Counted from the stretch's first letter, positions 16,671-25,426 are shown. The stretch: DNA of 64,000 nucleotides from CAVSDF01 sp963726715 (GCA_963726715.1 CAVSDF010000007.1:248001-312000); one strand, 5' to 3'. Numbers and translations: made by a program. Notes: generated from the sequence alone by a model not told the origin.

Positions 16671-18214
16671 ATGGCCCTTTCCGCTCCTCCGCGTCGTCGC
16701 GCGCCGCCGTCGGAGACCGCCGCTGGTCGCGGTTTCTTCGGCCACCCGAGTGGTCTCGCGACGCTCTTCTTCGACCGAATGTGGGAGCGGTTCTCCTTCT
16801 ACGGGATGCGCAGCGTGCTCATCCTGTTCATGACCGCCGCCGTCACGCCGCCAACGGCGGCCTCGGCTTCGATCGGTCGGTGAGTCGACGGCGATCTACG
16901 GGCATCTATACGTTCTTCGTCTACGATCGTCGCCCTGCCGGCGGATGGATCGCGGACAAGCTCGGGCGCGCCAGACGCTCGGCTTCGTCGGCGGCGTGAT
17001 CAGCATGCTCGGGCACATCGCCCTCGCCATCCCCTCGAGACGGAGCGTTCTTCGCGGGCTTGGTGCTGATCGTCGTCGGCACGGGCTGCTCAAGCCCAAC
17101 ATGTGCGCGATGGTCGGCGACCTCTACCCGGAGGGGGGCGCGCGGCGCGACGCGGGCTTCTCGATCTTCTACACCGGCATCAACATCGGCTCTTTCTCGG
17201 GACGACGCTCGTACGGGCTATCTCGGCGAGGGGTCGGCTTGCACTGGGGGTTCTGGCGGCCGCCGTCGGCATGTTCCTCGGCCTCGTGCAGTACAAGGTC
17301 GGCGACCGGCACCTCGGGACCGCCGGACGCCTCACCGACGAGAGCCGACGCGGCAGCGCGCGAGTGCGGACGCAGCGGTTCTACATGGTTGCCGCTGCCG
17401 TCACTGATCGATTGTCCTCGTCGCTCGGGTACCTGCTCTCCACCGACGGCGTGGCAGCACGATCCAGCAGTTCGCCGGCAAGTACCTCGGCTATATCGTC
17501 GTCGCCCTCGCGGCGCATCTACTTCTCCTACCTCTTCGTGCGGGCGGCCTCACCGCATCGAGAAGAAGCGCGTCGCCGTCATCGTCTGTGCTCTTCATCT
17601 TCGCCGCGATCTTTTGGAGCGGGTTCGAGCAGGCGGGCTCGACCAGCCTCAACCTCTTCGCGCAGCGACTTCACCGACCGCCGATCGGGTGGCTTCGAGA
17701 TGCCGGCGACGTGCTGCAGAACGATCAATCGCCTTCGTCATCCTCTTCGCCCCCGTCTTCGCGGCGATCTGGGTGAAGCTCGGGGCCCCCGCGACCCTCG
17801 GCCCGACGAAATTCGTCATCGGCCTCGGCCTCGCGGGCCTGGGCTTCGCGATCTGATGTTCGCCGCCAACTCGTCGTGGCCAGTGGCGGCGCCCTAAGGT
17901 GTGGGACGTCGTGGCTTGTGTTCAGCTACTTCTTCCAGACCTCGGCGAACTCGCGCTCAGCCCCGTCGGCCTCTCGTCGATGACCAAGCTGGCCCGGCGG
18001 GACGTCGTGAGGCAGATGATGGGCATCTGGTTCTGGCAGCGCGCTATCGGCAACTTGTTCGCGGGCTCGTCGGCGGGGTGGACCTCGAAAACCTGGAGCA
18101 GATCCGACCTCTTCCGCGACGCGGTCTCTCTTCATCGCAGCGCGGCATCTCGGTCGCGCTCTGTCGGCACCGTTCATCCAAGATGACCAAGTGCCACCGA
18201 AGGCGATCGAGTAA
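16671..18214 (+). pseudogene. POT/PTR family peptide transporter, many frame disruptions
   Basis: This proton-coupled oligopeptide transporter (major facilitator superfamily) would be ~510 residues if intact. Family pieces occur in order but in all three frames: GFFGHPSGLATLFF with RMWERFSFYGMRSVLILFMT at the N-terminus; GGWIADKL near 16940; LLKPNMCAMVGDLYPEGGARRDAGFSIF (POT signature) near 17100; AAAVGMFLGLVQYKVGDRHLG near 17270; IFAAIFWSGFEQAGSTSLNLFA near 17600; FVIGLGLAGLGFAI near 17840; and WFWQRAIGNLFAG near 18040. It ends about VPPKAIE at 18214. At least eight one-base corrections are needed. It may be true decay or clustered consensus errors; the evenly preserved motifs favour the latter. 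Confidence 0.7.
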
Positions 18215-18237
18215 CGTCCGCTCTCCGCCGTTCTCCG

Positions 18238-18267
18238 CGCAGGGACGGTCTTCGGACCGTCCCTGCG
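18238..18267 (+). terminator. Hairpin terminator after the POT gene
   Basis: A perfect 13-bp stem (CGCAGGGACGGTC and complement) is closed by a TTCG tetraloop, the most stable loop type, 23 bp after the POT stop. No T-run follows, so termination is probable rather than certain. Confidence 0.65.
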
Positions 18268-18302
18268 CTGTTCGCCCGTGCAGTTGCCCCGCTGCGGCCG
18301 CC

Positions 18303-18310
18303 TATCTTAC
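18303..18310 (+). promoter_or_regulatory. Candidate -7 element of dut
   Basis: TATCTTAC ends four bases before the dut GTG, with a TTG at 18284-18286 as a possible -33 element. This would give an almost leaderless mRNA. Confidence 0.35.
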
Positions 18311-18314
18311 CTTC

Positions 18315-18770
18315 GTGCCCCTTCGCGTCCCCCTGCGCCGTCTCCCCGAGGCCGACGGCCTCGACCTCCCCGCCTACGCCACCGACCACGCCGCCGGCCT
18401 CGACCTCCGCGCCGCCGTGCCCGAGGATGCGCCCGTCACGCTCGCCCCGCTCGGGCGCGCGCTCATCCCGACGGGCCTCACGCTCGCGCTCCCCGAGGGC
18501 GTCGAGGCGCAGGTGCGGCCCCGCTCGGGCCTCGCGCTCAAGCACGGCGTGACGGTGCTGAACAGCCCCGGCACGATCGACGCCGACTTCCGGGGCCACG
18601 TGCACGTGCTCCTCGTCAACCTCTCCGCCGAGCCGTTCACGGTCACTCGCGGTGAGCGCGTCGCGCAACTCGTCGTCGCCCGCCACGAGACAGTCGTCTG
18701 GGACGAGGTGGACGCCCTCCCCGAAACCGCGCGCGGTACGGGCGGCTTCGGCTCGACCGGGCGCGGGTGA
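18315..18770 (+). CDS. dut: dUTP diphosphatase (dUTPase)
   Basis: This 151-residue homotrimeric-type dUTPase hydrolyses dUTP to dUMP and PPi, keeping uracil out of DNA and feeding thymidylate synthesis. All five family motifs are visible in order: AAGLDLRAA (1), PRSGLALKHG (2), GTIDADFRGHV (3, uridine-binding hairpin), GERVAQLVV (4) and the P-loop-like RGTGGFGSTG (5). The start at GTG 18315 gives the standard N-terminus. A promoter-like box almost touches the start codon, so the message may be leaderless. Confidence 0.93.
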   Translation: MPLRVPLRRLPEADGLDLPAYATDHAAGLDLRAAVPEDAPVTLAPLGRALIPTGLTLALPEGVEAQVRPRSGLALKHGVTVLNSPGTIDADFRGHVHVLLVNLSAEPFTVTRGERVAQLVVARHETVVWDEVDALPETARGTGGFGSTGRG

Positions 18771-18898
18771 TGCAGGGGCGGATGCCGGGGCGCCTGGCGC
18801 TGAAGCAGAGCCGCAGCGATGGGCGAGCCGTCGGTCGCCGAACGTCTGTCCAACGCTGACGGCCCACCATCAACAACCAACAATCAACCCATCACGCC

Positions 18899-19633
18899 TC
18901 AGGCGCGCGTGTCTAGCCAGAGCGTGTTGACGCCGACGGTGTCGGCGAGGCGGTAGCCGTGGCGCTGCAAGTGCGCGTGCTTCTCGGCCTCCGACGCGTC
19001 GTCGGTTTCGGTGATGAGAACGGCGGGGCGGAAGCGGTCGAGGTCGAGACCTGCGAGGACGGCGAGGTCGTGGCCTTCGGTGTCGACCGAGAGGACGCCG
19101 AAGCGCTCGGGCACGCCGTGGGCTGCGAGGAGGTCGGTGAGGCGCTCGACGCGCACCTCGGTCTGGCCCGTCACGACCGACGTATCCGAACCCCGCGCGG
19201 CCGTGGCGCCGGGGTGGAGCGTGGCGAACAGGCCCGCCTCGTCGCCCTCGAACGTGCGCAGCGTCATCGTGCCCGGCGCATCCGAGCACGCCGCCTCGAC
19301 GCACGTCACGCCCGCTGCGCCTCCTGTGTTGGCGACGAGCCGCGCGAAGAGCACCGGGTTGGGCTCGACGAGCAGCGCCTGCCAGCCGCGCCGCACGAAG
19401 TAGCGGCTGTTCGAGCACCGGACGCCGTCGTTCGCGCCGACCTCGACGACCCACTGCGGCGTGCCGTCGGGCACGAGCGCGGCGGCGGCGAGCGCCTCGC
19501 CGAGTTCGGACGTGTCGCCGGTCAGGCGCTGCCGGAGACGGTGCACGAAAAGGCGCGCGTCAGGGCCGAGGAGTGGCTGGAGAAGGCGGTAGAGGCGCAC
19601 GAGGAGCGCCTGCAGCGTGGAGGAGACCGGCAC
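18899..19633 (-). CDS. FkbM family methyltransferase
   Basis: This 244-residue SAM-dependent methyltransferase belongs to the FkbM family, whose members O-methylate sugars or polyketides. The SAM-binding motif I is WVVEVGANDGVRCSNSRYF, followed by GWQALLVEPNPVLFARL (acidic motif II), TCVEAACSDAPGTMTLRTF, and FGVLSVDTEGHDLAVLAGLD with the family's conserved VDxEG. It lies at the downstream end of the exopolysaccharide locus, so methylation of a glycan is the likeliest role. The start is GTG 19633. A CA-rich tract separates it from dut. Confidence 0.8.
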   Translation of the reverse strand: MPVSSTLQALLVRLYRLLQPLLGPDARLFVHRLRQRLTGDTSELGEALAAAALVPDGTPQWVVEVGANDGVRCSNSRYFVRRGWQALLVEPNPVLFARLVANTGGAAGVTCVEAACSDAPGTMTLRTFEGDEAGLFATLHPGATAARGSDTSVVTGQTEVRVERLTDLLAAHGVPERFGVLSVDTEGHDLAVLAGLDLDRFRPAVLITETDDASEAEKHAHLQRHGYRLADTVGVNTLWLDTRA

Positions 19634-19731
19634 GGGAAGCAGAAGGGTGACTGCCGCGCAAGCTACGGCGCCGCGCTGCCTGCGCCTCCGGTTCGTCTCT
19701 CCGCATCATTGCCGCATGGTCGGCCCTCCGT

Positions 19732-20322
19732 TCAGCGGCGGAAGTCGGCGCCTCCGAGGTCGGCGAGGGGCTGCCACGGGCCGGTGTGGAGAGGCGGCGT
19801 GATCGGCGTCCACGCCGGGAGGCGCGGCTCGACGAGGCGGTCGGCGCGGCGCCAGGCGGGCAGTTCCGGCGGCCCTGCCGCGCTGCCGTCGCCCTGCTCG
19901 GTGCGCACGCGCAGGCGTCCGGGCTGCATCGCGTGGATGCCGGTTGCCGGGTCGCGCAGGAGATCGGCGATCTCGGGGCGCACGTGCGGGGCTTCGAGCA
20001 TCGTGCGCTGCAACTCGTCGTCGTCGGGGAGGCCGCTTTCGGCGAGGCGCGGGCAGTGCATCGGCAGGCTGCGGCGCGTGAGCTCGCGCAGGTGCAAATA
20101 GCGGCGGCGCGGGTCGACCTGCACGACGTAGCCGAGCGGCACGAGGTGGCGGCTCAGCCGCAGCAGCGACTTCTGCGCGACGACCACGAGCGCGAGCGTG
20201 CCATCGGGCGCCCAGACCCATCCCTCGACCCCGCCGATGCGCATCCCGAGCGCGTCGAGCACGCCGTACCCGACGAGGCCGTCGGGCGAGGCCGGGGCGG
20301 TTTCGTAGCACCAGGGGGGCAT
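19732..20322 (-). CDS. Uncharacterised protein with PRC-barrel-like domain
   Basis: The 196-residue protein has an N-terminal part (VGYGVLDALGMRIGGVEGWVW, LVVVAQKSLLRLSRHLVPLGYVVQVD) shaped like a PRC-barrel: a strand, a G-x-x-IG turn, and a hydrophobic strand ending in PLG. The rest is Arg/Pro-rich with DDELQRTMLEAP and gives no family hint. ATG 20322 has a CCGATG context, with a TATGTTTT box 16 bp further upstream, so it appears to have its own promoter. The PRC assignment is tentative. Confidence 0.5.
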   Translation of the reverse strand: MPPWCYETAPASPDGLVGYGVLDALGMRIGGVEGWVWAPDGTLALVVVAQKSLLRLSRHLVPLGYVVQVDPRRRYLHLRELTRRSLPMHCPRLAESGLPDDDELQRTMLEAPHVRPEIADLLRDPATGIHAMQPGRLRVRTEQGDGSAAGPPELPAWRRADRLVEPRLPAWTPITPPLHTGPWQPLADLGGADFRR

Positions 20323-20338
20323 CGGAGGGAGGAAAGCG

Positions 20339-20346
20339 AAAACATA
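20339..20346 (-). promoter_or_regulatory. Candidate -7 element
   Basis: TATGTTTT on the minus strand lies 16 bp upstream of the start at 20322 and is close to the TAnnTTTG consensus. Confidence 0.4.
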
Positions 20347-20456
20347 CGGCGCCGGACGTGTCAGCCTCTGCAGGCCGGTCTCTTCCTGAGACGAGAGCAT
20401 CTGCCGTCGCCGCCGCAAACATCGCTCCACCCCGACGCCGTATCACGCCGCGTATC

Positions 20457-21683
20457 TCACCGTGTGTTCGCACGCGGCTTGAGGCCCGCGAAGAGTGCCT
20501 CGAAGCGGTCGGCGATGGCGCCGATGTCGAAGGCGCGCTCGGCGTACGCACGCCCGGCATCGCCCATTCGCGCGCGAAGATCGGCGTCGGCGAGGAGGGT
20601 GCGGGCGGCGGCGGTGAAGGCGTCGGGAGGACCGGGCGGCACGACGATTCCCGCCGGGTGCTCGCCGTCGCCCCGCGCGACGATGCGGGCGGCGAGGTTG
20701 TCGGGCGGGACGGCGAGGAGGACGGGGCGGGCGGCGCAGAGGTAGGAGAGCACCTTGGAGGGCACCGAGAAGACGCCCGCGTCGGGTTCGAGGAGGGCGA
20801 CGAGGACCGTCGCGGCGCCCATCACGTCGGCCATCGCCTCGAAGGGCTGAAACCCGACGACGCGGAGCCGGTCGAGGCCGCGCCGTTCAGCTTCCGCCCG
20901 CACGACATCGGCGCCCGCGCCCTGACTCGTCACGACGACCTGCACGTCCGGGTGGTCCCGGAAGGCTTCGGCGAGGGCGACGAGCAGCATCGGGTCGTGC
21001 TTCATTCCGAGCGTGCCGGTGTAGACGAGCGCCGTCTGCCCCGCGAGGCCGTGCGCGCGGCTCCATTCGTTGTCCTGTGGCCGCACCGGCACGTCGGCGA
21101 TCGGACCCCAGTTCTCGACGACCGACACGCGCGCGTCGTCGACGCCCATCCGCGCGAGCGGTGCCCGGAACGCGTCGGTGATGGCGACGACGGCGTCGCT
21201 GCGTCGTAGCATCCGCGCCTCGCGTGCCGTGTAGACGCGCCCGACGAGCCGCCCCGCCGGGCCGAGGCGCGCGCCGAGCAGACGCTCCATCGCCTCGCCG
21301 ATGAGGTCCTGAAGCCAGAACACGAACGGCGCTCCGGTTTCCCGCGCGGCGCGCATCAGCGGCCCCTGCGCGTCGATCGGCGTGTCGGCGGAGAGGATGA
21401 GGTCGGGCTGGATCTCTCGGGCGGCGCGGGCGATGCGCTGCCCGTAGGCGCGTTCCTGCCGCCATCGCGTGACGAGCGATGCCTTGTCGAGCGGTGTGTC
21501 GAGGGCGACGGGCAGGAACGCGAGGCCATCGGGGTCGCCATCGCGCTGCGTGAGGCTCCCCGACGGGTTCGACGTGATCGACGGGCAGTAGGCGTGCGTG
21601 ACGCGATGCCCGCGCGCGGCGAGTTCGCGGCTCAGCGGAATCACGAACGGGTAGCCGCAGAAGTCGTGGACGAGGAGGTGCAT
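20457..21683 (-). CDS. Group 1 (GT4-type) glycosyltransferase, WbuB-like
   Basis: This 408-residue GT-B fold glycosyltransferase starts MHLLVHDFCGYPFVIPLSRE with GHRVTHAYCPS, matching the N-terminal acceptor domain of WbuB-like enzymes. The C-terminal donor domain has ALVYTGTLGMKHDP, VQVVVTSQGAGAD, LRVVGFQPFEAMADVMGAATVLVALLEP and FSVPSKVLSYLCAARPVLL, the family's nucleotide-sugar site. It transfers a hexosamine or similar sugar to a lipid-linked glycan; the exact sugar is not predictable. It lies 17 bp downstream of the preceding glycosyltransferase in the operon. Confidence 0.82.
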   Translation of the reverse strand: MHLLVHDFCGYPFVIPLSRELAARGHRVTHAYCPSITSNPSGSLTQRDGDPDGLAFLPVALDTPLDKASLVTRWRQERAYGQRIARAAREIQPDLILSADTPIDAQGPLMRAARETGAPFVFWLQDLIGEAMERLLGARLGPAGRLVGRVYTAREARMLRRSDAVVAITDAFRAPLARMGVDDARVSVVENWGPIADVPVRPQDNEWSRAHGLAGQTALVYTGTLGMKHDPMLLVALAEAFRDHPDVQVVVTSQGAGADVVRAEAERRGLDRLRVVGFQPFEAMADVMGAATVLVALLEPDAGVFSVPSKVLSYLCAARPVLLAVPPDNLAARIVARGDGEHPAGIVVPPGPPDAFTAAARTLLADADLRARMGDAGRAYAERAFDIGAIADRFEALFAGLKPRANTR

Positions 21684-21700
21684 CGGCGTGGGAAAGCGGC

Positions 21701-22846
21701 TCAGGCGAGGTTGAGCAGGCGCATCCACGCGGCGCGCACAGCGTCGGGGCTGAACTGCGCGTCGAAGCGGGCGCGGGCGGCCCTCGACGCCGCGAGCCAC
21801 GTCTCGCGGTCGGCGTAGGTGGAGATCGCCTCGGCGAGCGCGGCAGGGGCGCCGCTCGGCACGAACCGCCCCTCGACGCCGTGGTCGAGCATCTGCCCGA
21901 TGGCGCCAATCGGCGTCGTGACGACCGGCATTCCACAGGCGAAGGCTTCGAGCAGCACGAGCGGCTGCGCCTCGGTGGCGTAGCGCGACGGGAAGGCGAG
22001 GACGTCGTGGTCGAGCATCAGGCGGCGCACCGCCTCGCGCTCGCGCACGGCGCCGATGTAGGTCACCGCAGCGCCCGCGCCGCTGGCCTCGACGAGATCA
22101 GTGAAATGCTGCGCCTGCGCATCGTCTGGCCACGCCCCGGCGAACGTCGCCTCGACGGCCACACCATCGCGGCGCAGGCGTCCGATGGCGCGCACGACAT
22201 CGTCGTAGCCTTTCTCGGGCAGCATGTTGCTGAGGAAGAGCACGCGGAGAGTCCGGCCCACGGCCCACGGCGCGCGCCGGGCGTCGAGTTCGGCGCCGCT
22301 CGCAATGACCTCGCCAGAGACCGTGTTGGGCACGACGAACCGCTTGGTGTCGGGGATGAAGTCGGCGCAGGCGTCGGCGAGGCCTCGGTCGAGGAAGACG
22401 AAGCCGTCGAGCCGCGCGACCATCCGCGCCACGAGCGGCTGCATCCACCGGACCGCGCCCAGTTGCGCGAAGATGCCCCAGTGGACGACGCCGAAGACGC
22501 GCTGAGTCGGCGCAAACGCTGGAAGCACGAGGAGGGAGTCGCGCAGGTGCCCGGCGATCTTGGGCGAGACGCTCGTCCAGAGCACCGTCGTGTTCGGGTG
22601 CCGCCGCAACTCCCGCCGCCATGCGAGCGCCGAGCGGGCGTAGCCACGTGCCCCTGCGAGCGTCGGCGGCGCCTCGGCGCGCAGTTCGAGGCCGTGCGTC
22701 CCCTGCAGCGACACGCGGGCGACCTCGCAGACGGGGCCGAGCAGCGATGCCACGCGCTCGGTCGCGACGGCCTGCCCGGTGGCGGGCGGCGGGAAGTAGC
22801 CAGCGACGACGAGGCGGGGCGAGGCGGCGGATGCAGAGTCAGTCAC
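21701..22846 (-). CDS. GT4 family glycosyltransferase
   Basis: This 381-residue GT-B glycosyltransferase begins at GTG 22846. The N-terminal domain has LVVAGYFPPPATGQAVATERVA and VFGVVHWGIFAQLG. The C-terminal domain has TLRVLFLSNMLPEKGYDDVVRA, VTYIGAVREREAVRRLM and the E-x7-E region LVLLEAFACGMPVVTTPIGAI. It overlaps the upstream glycosyltransferase by eight bases (GTGACTGA). Its first 11 codons are duplicated at ~24150-24186 after the second tandem copy, which records the breakpoint of a tandem duplication. Confidence 0.82.
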   Translation of the reverse strand: MTDSASAASPRLVVAGYFPPPATGQAVATERVASLLGPVCEVARVSLQGTHGLELRAEAPPTLAGARGYARSALAWRRELRRHPNTTVLWTSVSPKIAGHLRDSLLVLPAFAPTQRVFGVVHWGIFAQLGAVRWMQPLVARMVARLDGFVFLDRGLADACADFIPDTKRFVVPNTVSGEVIASGAELDARRAPWAVGRTLRVLFLSNMLPEKGYDDVVRAIGRLRRDGVAVEATFAGAWPDDAQAQHFTDLVEASGAGAAVTYIGAVREREAVRRLMLDHDVLAFPSRYATEAQPLVLLEAFACGMPVVTTPIGAIGQMLDHGVEGRFVPSGAPAALAEAISTYADRETWLAASRAARARFDAQFSPDAVRAAWMRLLNLA

Positions 22847-23214
22847 GGACGGCGTGGAAGGTGGTGGCCGAGCGCGAGAGCACGCGCAGGGCGCGGAAGA
22901 TGAGTCCGGCGACTGGGTCGAGGCCGCGGTTCGAGGTGGCGCGCCCGGCGTCGGCGAGGTCGAGGAAGGCGTCGGCGAAGACCTCGGGCGTCCACGCGGC
23001 GATGGCGCGGCGCCCGGCCTCGCCCATCGCATGGCGGTCGGCAGTCGGCAGTTCGGCGATGCGGGCGAGTGCGTCGGCGATGGCGTCCGTGTCGTTGGGA
23101 TCGAACGTCCATCCGGTCACACCGTCCTCGACGAGGTCGGCGGCGCACCCGGCGGCGCGCGAGACGAGCACCGGCAGGCCCGCCGCCATCGCCTCGTTGA
23201 CCACCAGGCCCCAC
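22820..23214. repeat. Tandem duplication, left block of copy 1
   Basis: This ~395-bp block is identical by eye to 24163-24557. It spans the C-terminal coding end of glycosyltransferase copy 1 and the first codons of the next gene. Confidence 0.85.
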
Positions 23215-24074
23215 TGGTCGTGGAGAGCCGGGTGGACGAGCGCCGCGGCGCGTCCGTAGTGCGCCGGGAGTGCGTCGACCTGAACGAACCCGCCGAAATG
23301 AACCTGCCCGCGGGCTTCGACGCCTGCTTCCAGGCTTGCCCGCTCCGGTCCGTCGCCGAGAAGCACGAGGGGCCACGGCGCGTCGCCCTTCGCATCGACA
23401 GCCGCGGTGTAGCGCGCGTGCGCGTCGATGAGGGAATGGAGGTTCTTGCGCGCGACGAAGCGGTTGATGGCGAGGAAGTGTGGCGCGTCATCCGCCCCGT
23501 CCGAACGCGCGGCATCGGCGCCATGGGCGAAGGCTTCGTTGTCGACCACGTCGTAGCCGGTACGCACCGGCCCGGCGAAGCCCAGCCCACGCACGTAGCT
23601 GGCCGAGGCCGTCCCGCTCACGAGCATCGCGTCGAACTGCCCGACGATGCGCGCCTTGATTGACTCGCGCCAGCGGCTGCGCGGGCCGTCGTCGGCCTTC
23701 GTGTCGGTCATGCCGACGGCCACGCGGCGGCTCTGGCGTGCCCATTCGAGCGTGGCGAGGGCATCGGGCAGGCTGTACGAGTTGACGCCGACCGCGTCAG
23801 GACGGAGCCGGTCGAGCGCGCGGCGCACAGCGTCGTGGACGGCGCGCGGCGGGATCTCCTCGAATGTGGCCTCGGGGAAGAGCGTGAGTCGCTCGAAGCC
23901 CTCGTGTGCGGTTTCCTCGCGCACATCGGCATAGACGGCCTCGCGCCTGGCCGTCTCGACCGCCGTCACGCGGATGCCGCGCTCCGCCGCGGCCCGCCCG
24001 AGCGCGGCGAGCCGCGCGAGGTGGTAAGGGCCGAGTCGCGGCCACTGGAGCACGAGATGGCGGATCTCAGGCAT
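22839..24074 (-). CDS. GT4 family glycosyltransferase, tandem copy 1
   Basis: This 411-residue GT-B glycosyltransferase starts MPEIRHLVLQWPRLGPYH. The N-terminal acceptor domain is residues 1-164. The donor domain has LAINRFVARKNLHSLIDAHA, WPLVLLGDGPERASL, VHFGGFVQVDALPAHYGRAA and WGLVVNEAMAAGLPVLVSRA with the E-x7-E glutamates. Residues 1-164 and ~288-411 are nearly identical to copy 2 (24182-25426), while residues ~165-287, the nucleotide-sugar-facing half of the donor domain, are clearly different. The two enzymes may therefore share an acceptor but use different donors, or the ends have been homogenised by gene conversion. Confidence 0.85.
   Translation of the reverse strand: MPEIRHLVLQWPRLGPYHLARLAALGRAAAERGIRVTAVETARREAVYADVREETAHEGFERLTLFPEATFEEIPPRAVHDAVRRALDRLRPDAVGVNSYSLPDALATLEWARQSRRVAVGMTDTKADDGPRSRWRESIKARIVGQFDAMLVSGTASASYVRGLGFAGPVRTGYDVVDNEAFAHGADAARSDGADDAPHFLAINRFVARKNLHSLIDAHARYTAAVDAKGDAPWPLVLLGDGPERASLEAGVEARGQVHFGGFVQVDALPAHYGRAAALVHPALHDQWGLVVNEAMAAGLPVLVSRAAGCAADLVEDGVTGWTFDPNDTDAIADALARIAELPTADRHAMGEAGRRAIAAWTPEVFADAFLDLADAGRATSNRGLDPVAGLIFRALRVLSRSATTFHAVRD
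23581..24073. repeat. Tandem duplication, right block of copy 1
   Basis: This ~490-bp block matches 24933-25425 with only a few substitutions. It encodes the N-terminal third of the glycosyltransferase. The 366 bp between the two blocks (23215-23580) is divergent. Confidence 0.85.
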
Positions 24075-24186
24075 GGGCGGTGAAGGCACGGCCGAGGCGG
24101 GTTGAGCACGTCGCGTGCGGCAGCGTCCGAGTTGAAGGTGCGGTCTTAGCGACGACGCGTGGCGAGGCGGCGGATGCAGAGTCAGT
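24075..24186 (-). pseudogene. Duplicated start of the downstream glycosyltransferase gene, truncated
   Basis: After the stop of copy 2, the minus strand repeats the GTG and first 11 codons (VTDSASAASPR) of the gene that normally follows copy 1 (start at 22846). It then runs into unrelated sequence (VVAKTAPSTRT...) and stops near 24067. The fragment is too short to function. It marks the tandem-duplication junction. Confidence 0.7.
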
Positions 24187-24557
24187 CACGGACGGCGTGG
24201 AAGGTGGTGGCCGAGCGCGAGAGCACGCGCAGGGCGCGGAAGATGAGTCCGGCGACTGGGTCGAGGCCGCGGTTCGAGGTGGCGCGCCCGGCGTCGGCGA
24301 GGTCGAGGAAGGCGTCGGCGAAGACCTCGGGCGTCCACGCGGCGATGGCGCGGCGCCCGGCCTCGCCCATCGCATGGCGGTCGGCAGTCGGCAGTTCGGC
24401 GATGCGGGCGAGTGCGTCGGCGATGGCGTCCGTGTCGTTGGGATCGAACGTCCATCCGGTCACACCGTCCTCGACGAGGTCGGCGGCGCACCCGGCGGCG
24501 CGCGAGACGAGCACCGGCAGGCCCGCCGCCATCGCCTCGTTGACCACCAGGCCCCAC
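24163..24557. repeat. Tandem duplication, left block of copy 2
   Basis: Partner of 22820-23214, identical by eye. Confidence 0.85.
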
Positions 24558-25426
24558 GTGTCTTTGGTGGCGGGATGGACAAGCGCCGCGGCGCGTCCGT
24601 AGAGTGTCGGAAGCGCGTCGATTTGCGCGAAGCCCACGAACTGTACGAGGTCGCCGAGGCCGAACGCGGCGGCTTGAGCGACGAGAGGGTCACGGTCCGG
24701 CCCGTCGCCGACGAGCACGAGCGGCCACGGCATCTGGCCGCGCGCGGCCACATCGCCTATGTAACGCGCATACGCGTTGATGAGGCGCGGCAGGTTCTTG
24801 ACGCCGACGAAGCGCGAGACGACGACGAAATGCGGTATGGGGTCTGTCGCATCTGCACGCACGGCATCGGCGCCACGGGCAAAAAAGTCATTGTCGACCA
24901 CGTCGCAGCCGGTACGCACCGGCCCGGCGAATCCCAGCCCACGCACGTAGCTGGCCGAGGCCGTCCCGCTCACGAGCATCGCGTCGAACTGCCCGACGAT
25001 GCGCGCCTTGATTGACTCGCGCCAGCGGCTGCGCGGGCCGTCGTCGGCCTTCGTGTCGGTCATGCCGACGGCCACGCGGCGGCTCTGGCGTGCCCATTCG
25101 AGCGTGGCGAGGGCATCGGGCAGGCTGTACGAGTTGACGCCGACCGCGTCGGGACGGAGCCGGTCGAGCGCGCGGCGCACAGCGTCGTGGACGGCGCGCG
25201 GCGGGATCTCCTCGAATGTGGCCTCGGGGAAGAGCGTGAGTCGCTCGAAGCCCTCGTGTGCGGTTTCCTCGCGCACATCGGCATAGACGGCCTCGCGCCT
25301 GGCCGTCTCGACCGCCGTCACGCGGATGCCGCGCTCCGCCGCCGCGCGCCCGAGCGCGGCGAGCTGCGCGAGGTGGTACGGGCCGAGTCGCGGCCACTGG
25401 AGCACGAGATGGCGGATCTCAGGCAC
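24182..25426 (-). CDS. GT4 family glycosyltransferase, tandem copy 2
   Basis: This 414-residue paralogue of the gene at 22839-24074 starts at GTG 25426 (VPEIRHLVLQW), overlapping the stop of the upstream glycosyltransferase by eight bases (GTGCCTGA). The acceptor domain and the last ~125 residues match copy 1. The middle differs: FVVVSRFVGVKNLPRLINAYA, WPLVLVGDGPDRDPL, LVQFVGFAQIDALPTLYGRAA, including three extra codons. The E-x7-E region is again NEAMAAGLP. The codons of the divergent centre are as G+C-rich as the flanks, so it does not look recently imported from the A+T-richer neighbour region. Confidence 0.85.
   Translation of the reverse strand: MPEIRHLVLQWPRLGPYHLAQLAALGRAAAERGIRVTAVETARREAVYADVREETAHEGFERLTLFPEATFEEIPPRAVHDAVRRALDRLRPDAVGVNSYSLPDALATLEWARQSRRVAVGMTDTKADDGPRSRWRESIKARIVGQFDAMLVSGTASASYVRGLGFAGPVRTGCDVVDNDFFARGADAVRADATDPIPHFVVVSRFVGVKNLPRLINAYARYIGDVAARGQMPWPLVLVGDGPDRDPLVAQAAAFGLGDLVQFVGFAQIDALPTLYGRAAALVHPATKDTWGLVVNEAMAAGLPVLVSRAAGCAADLVEDGVTGWTFDPNDTDAIADALARIAELPTADRHAMGEAGRRAIAAWTPEVFADAFLDLADAGRATSNRGLDPVAGLIFRALRVLSRSATTFHAVRD
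24933..25425. repeat. Tandem duplication, right block of copy 2
   Basis: Partner of 23581-24073, about 99 percent identical by eye. Confidence 0.85.

Noticed and set aside
22820..25425. Transposon-mediated duplication of the glycosyltransferase gene
   Set aside because: No inverted terminal repeats, target-site duplications or transposase are seen at the junctions; homologous or illegitimate tandem duplication explains the layout.
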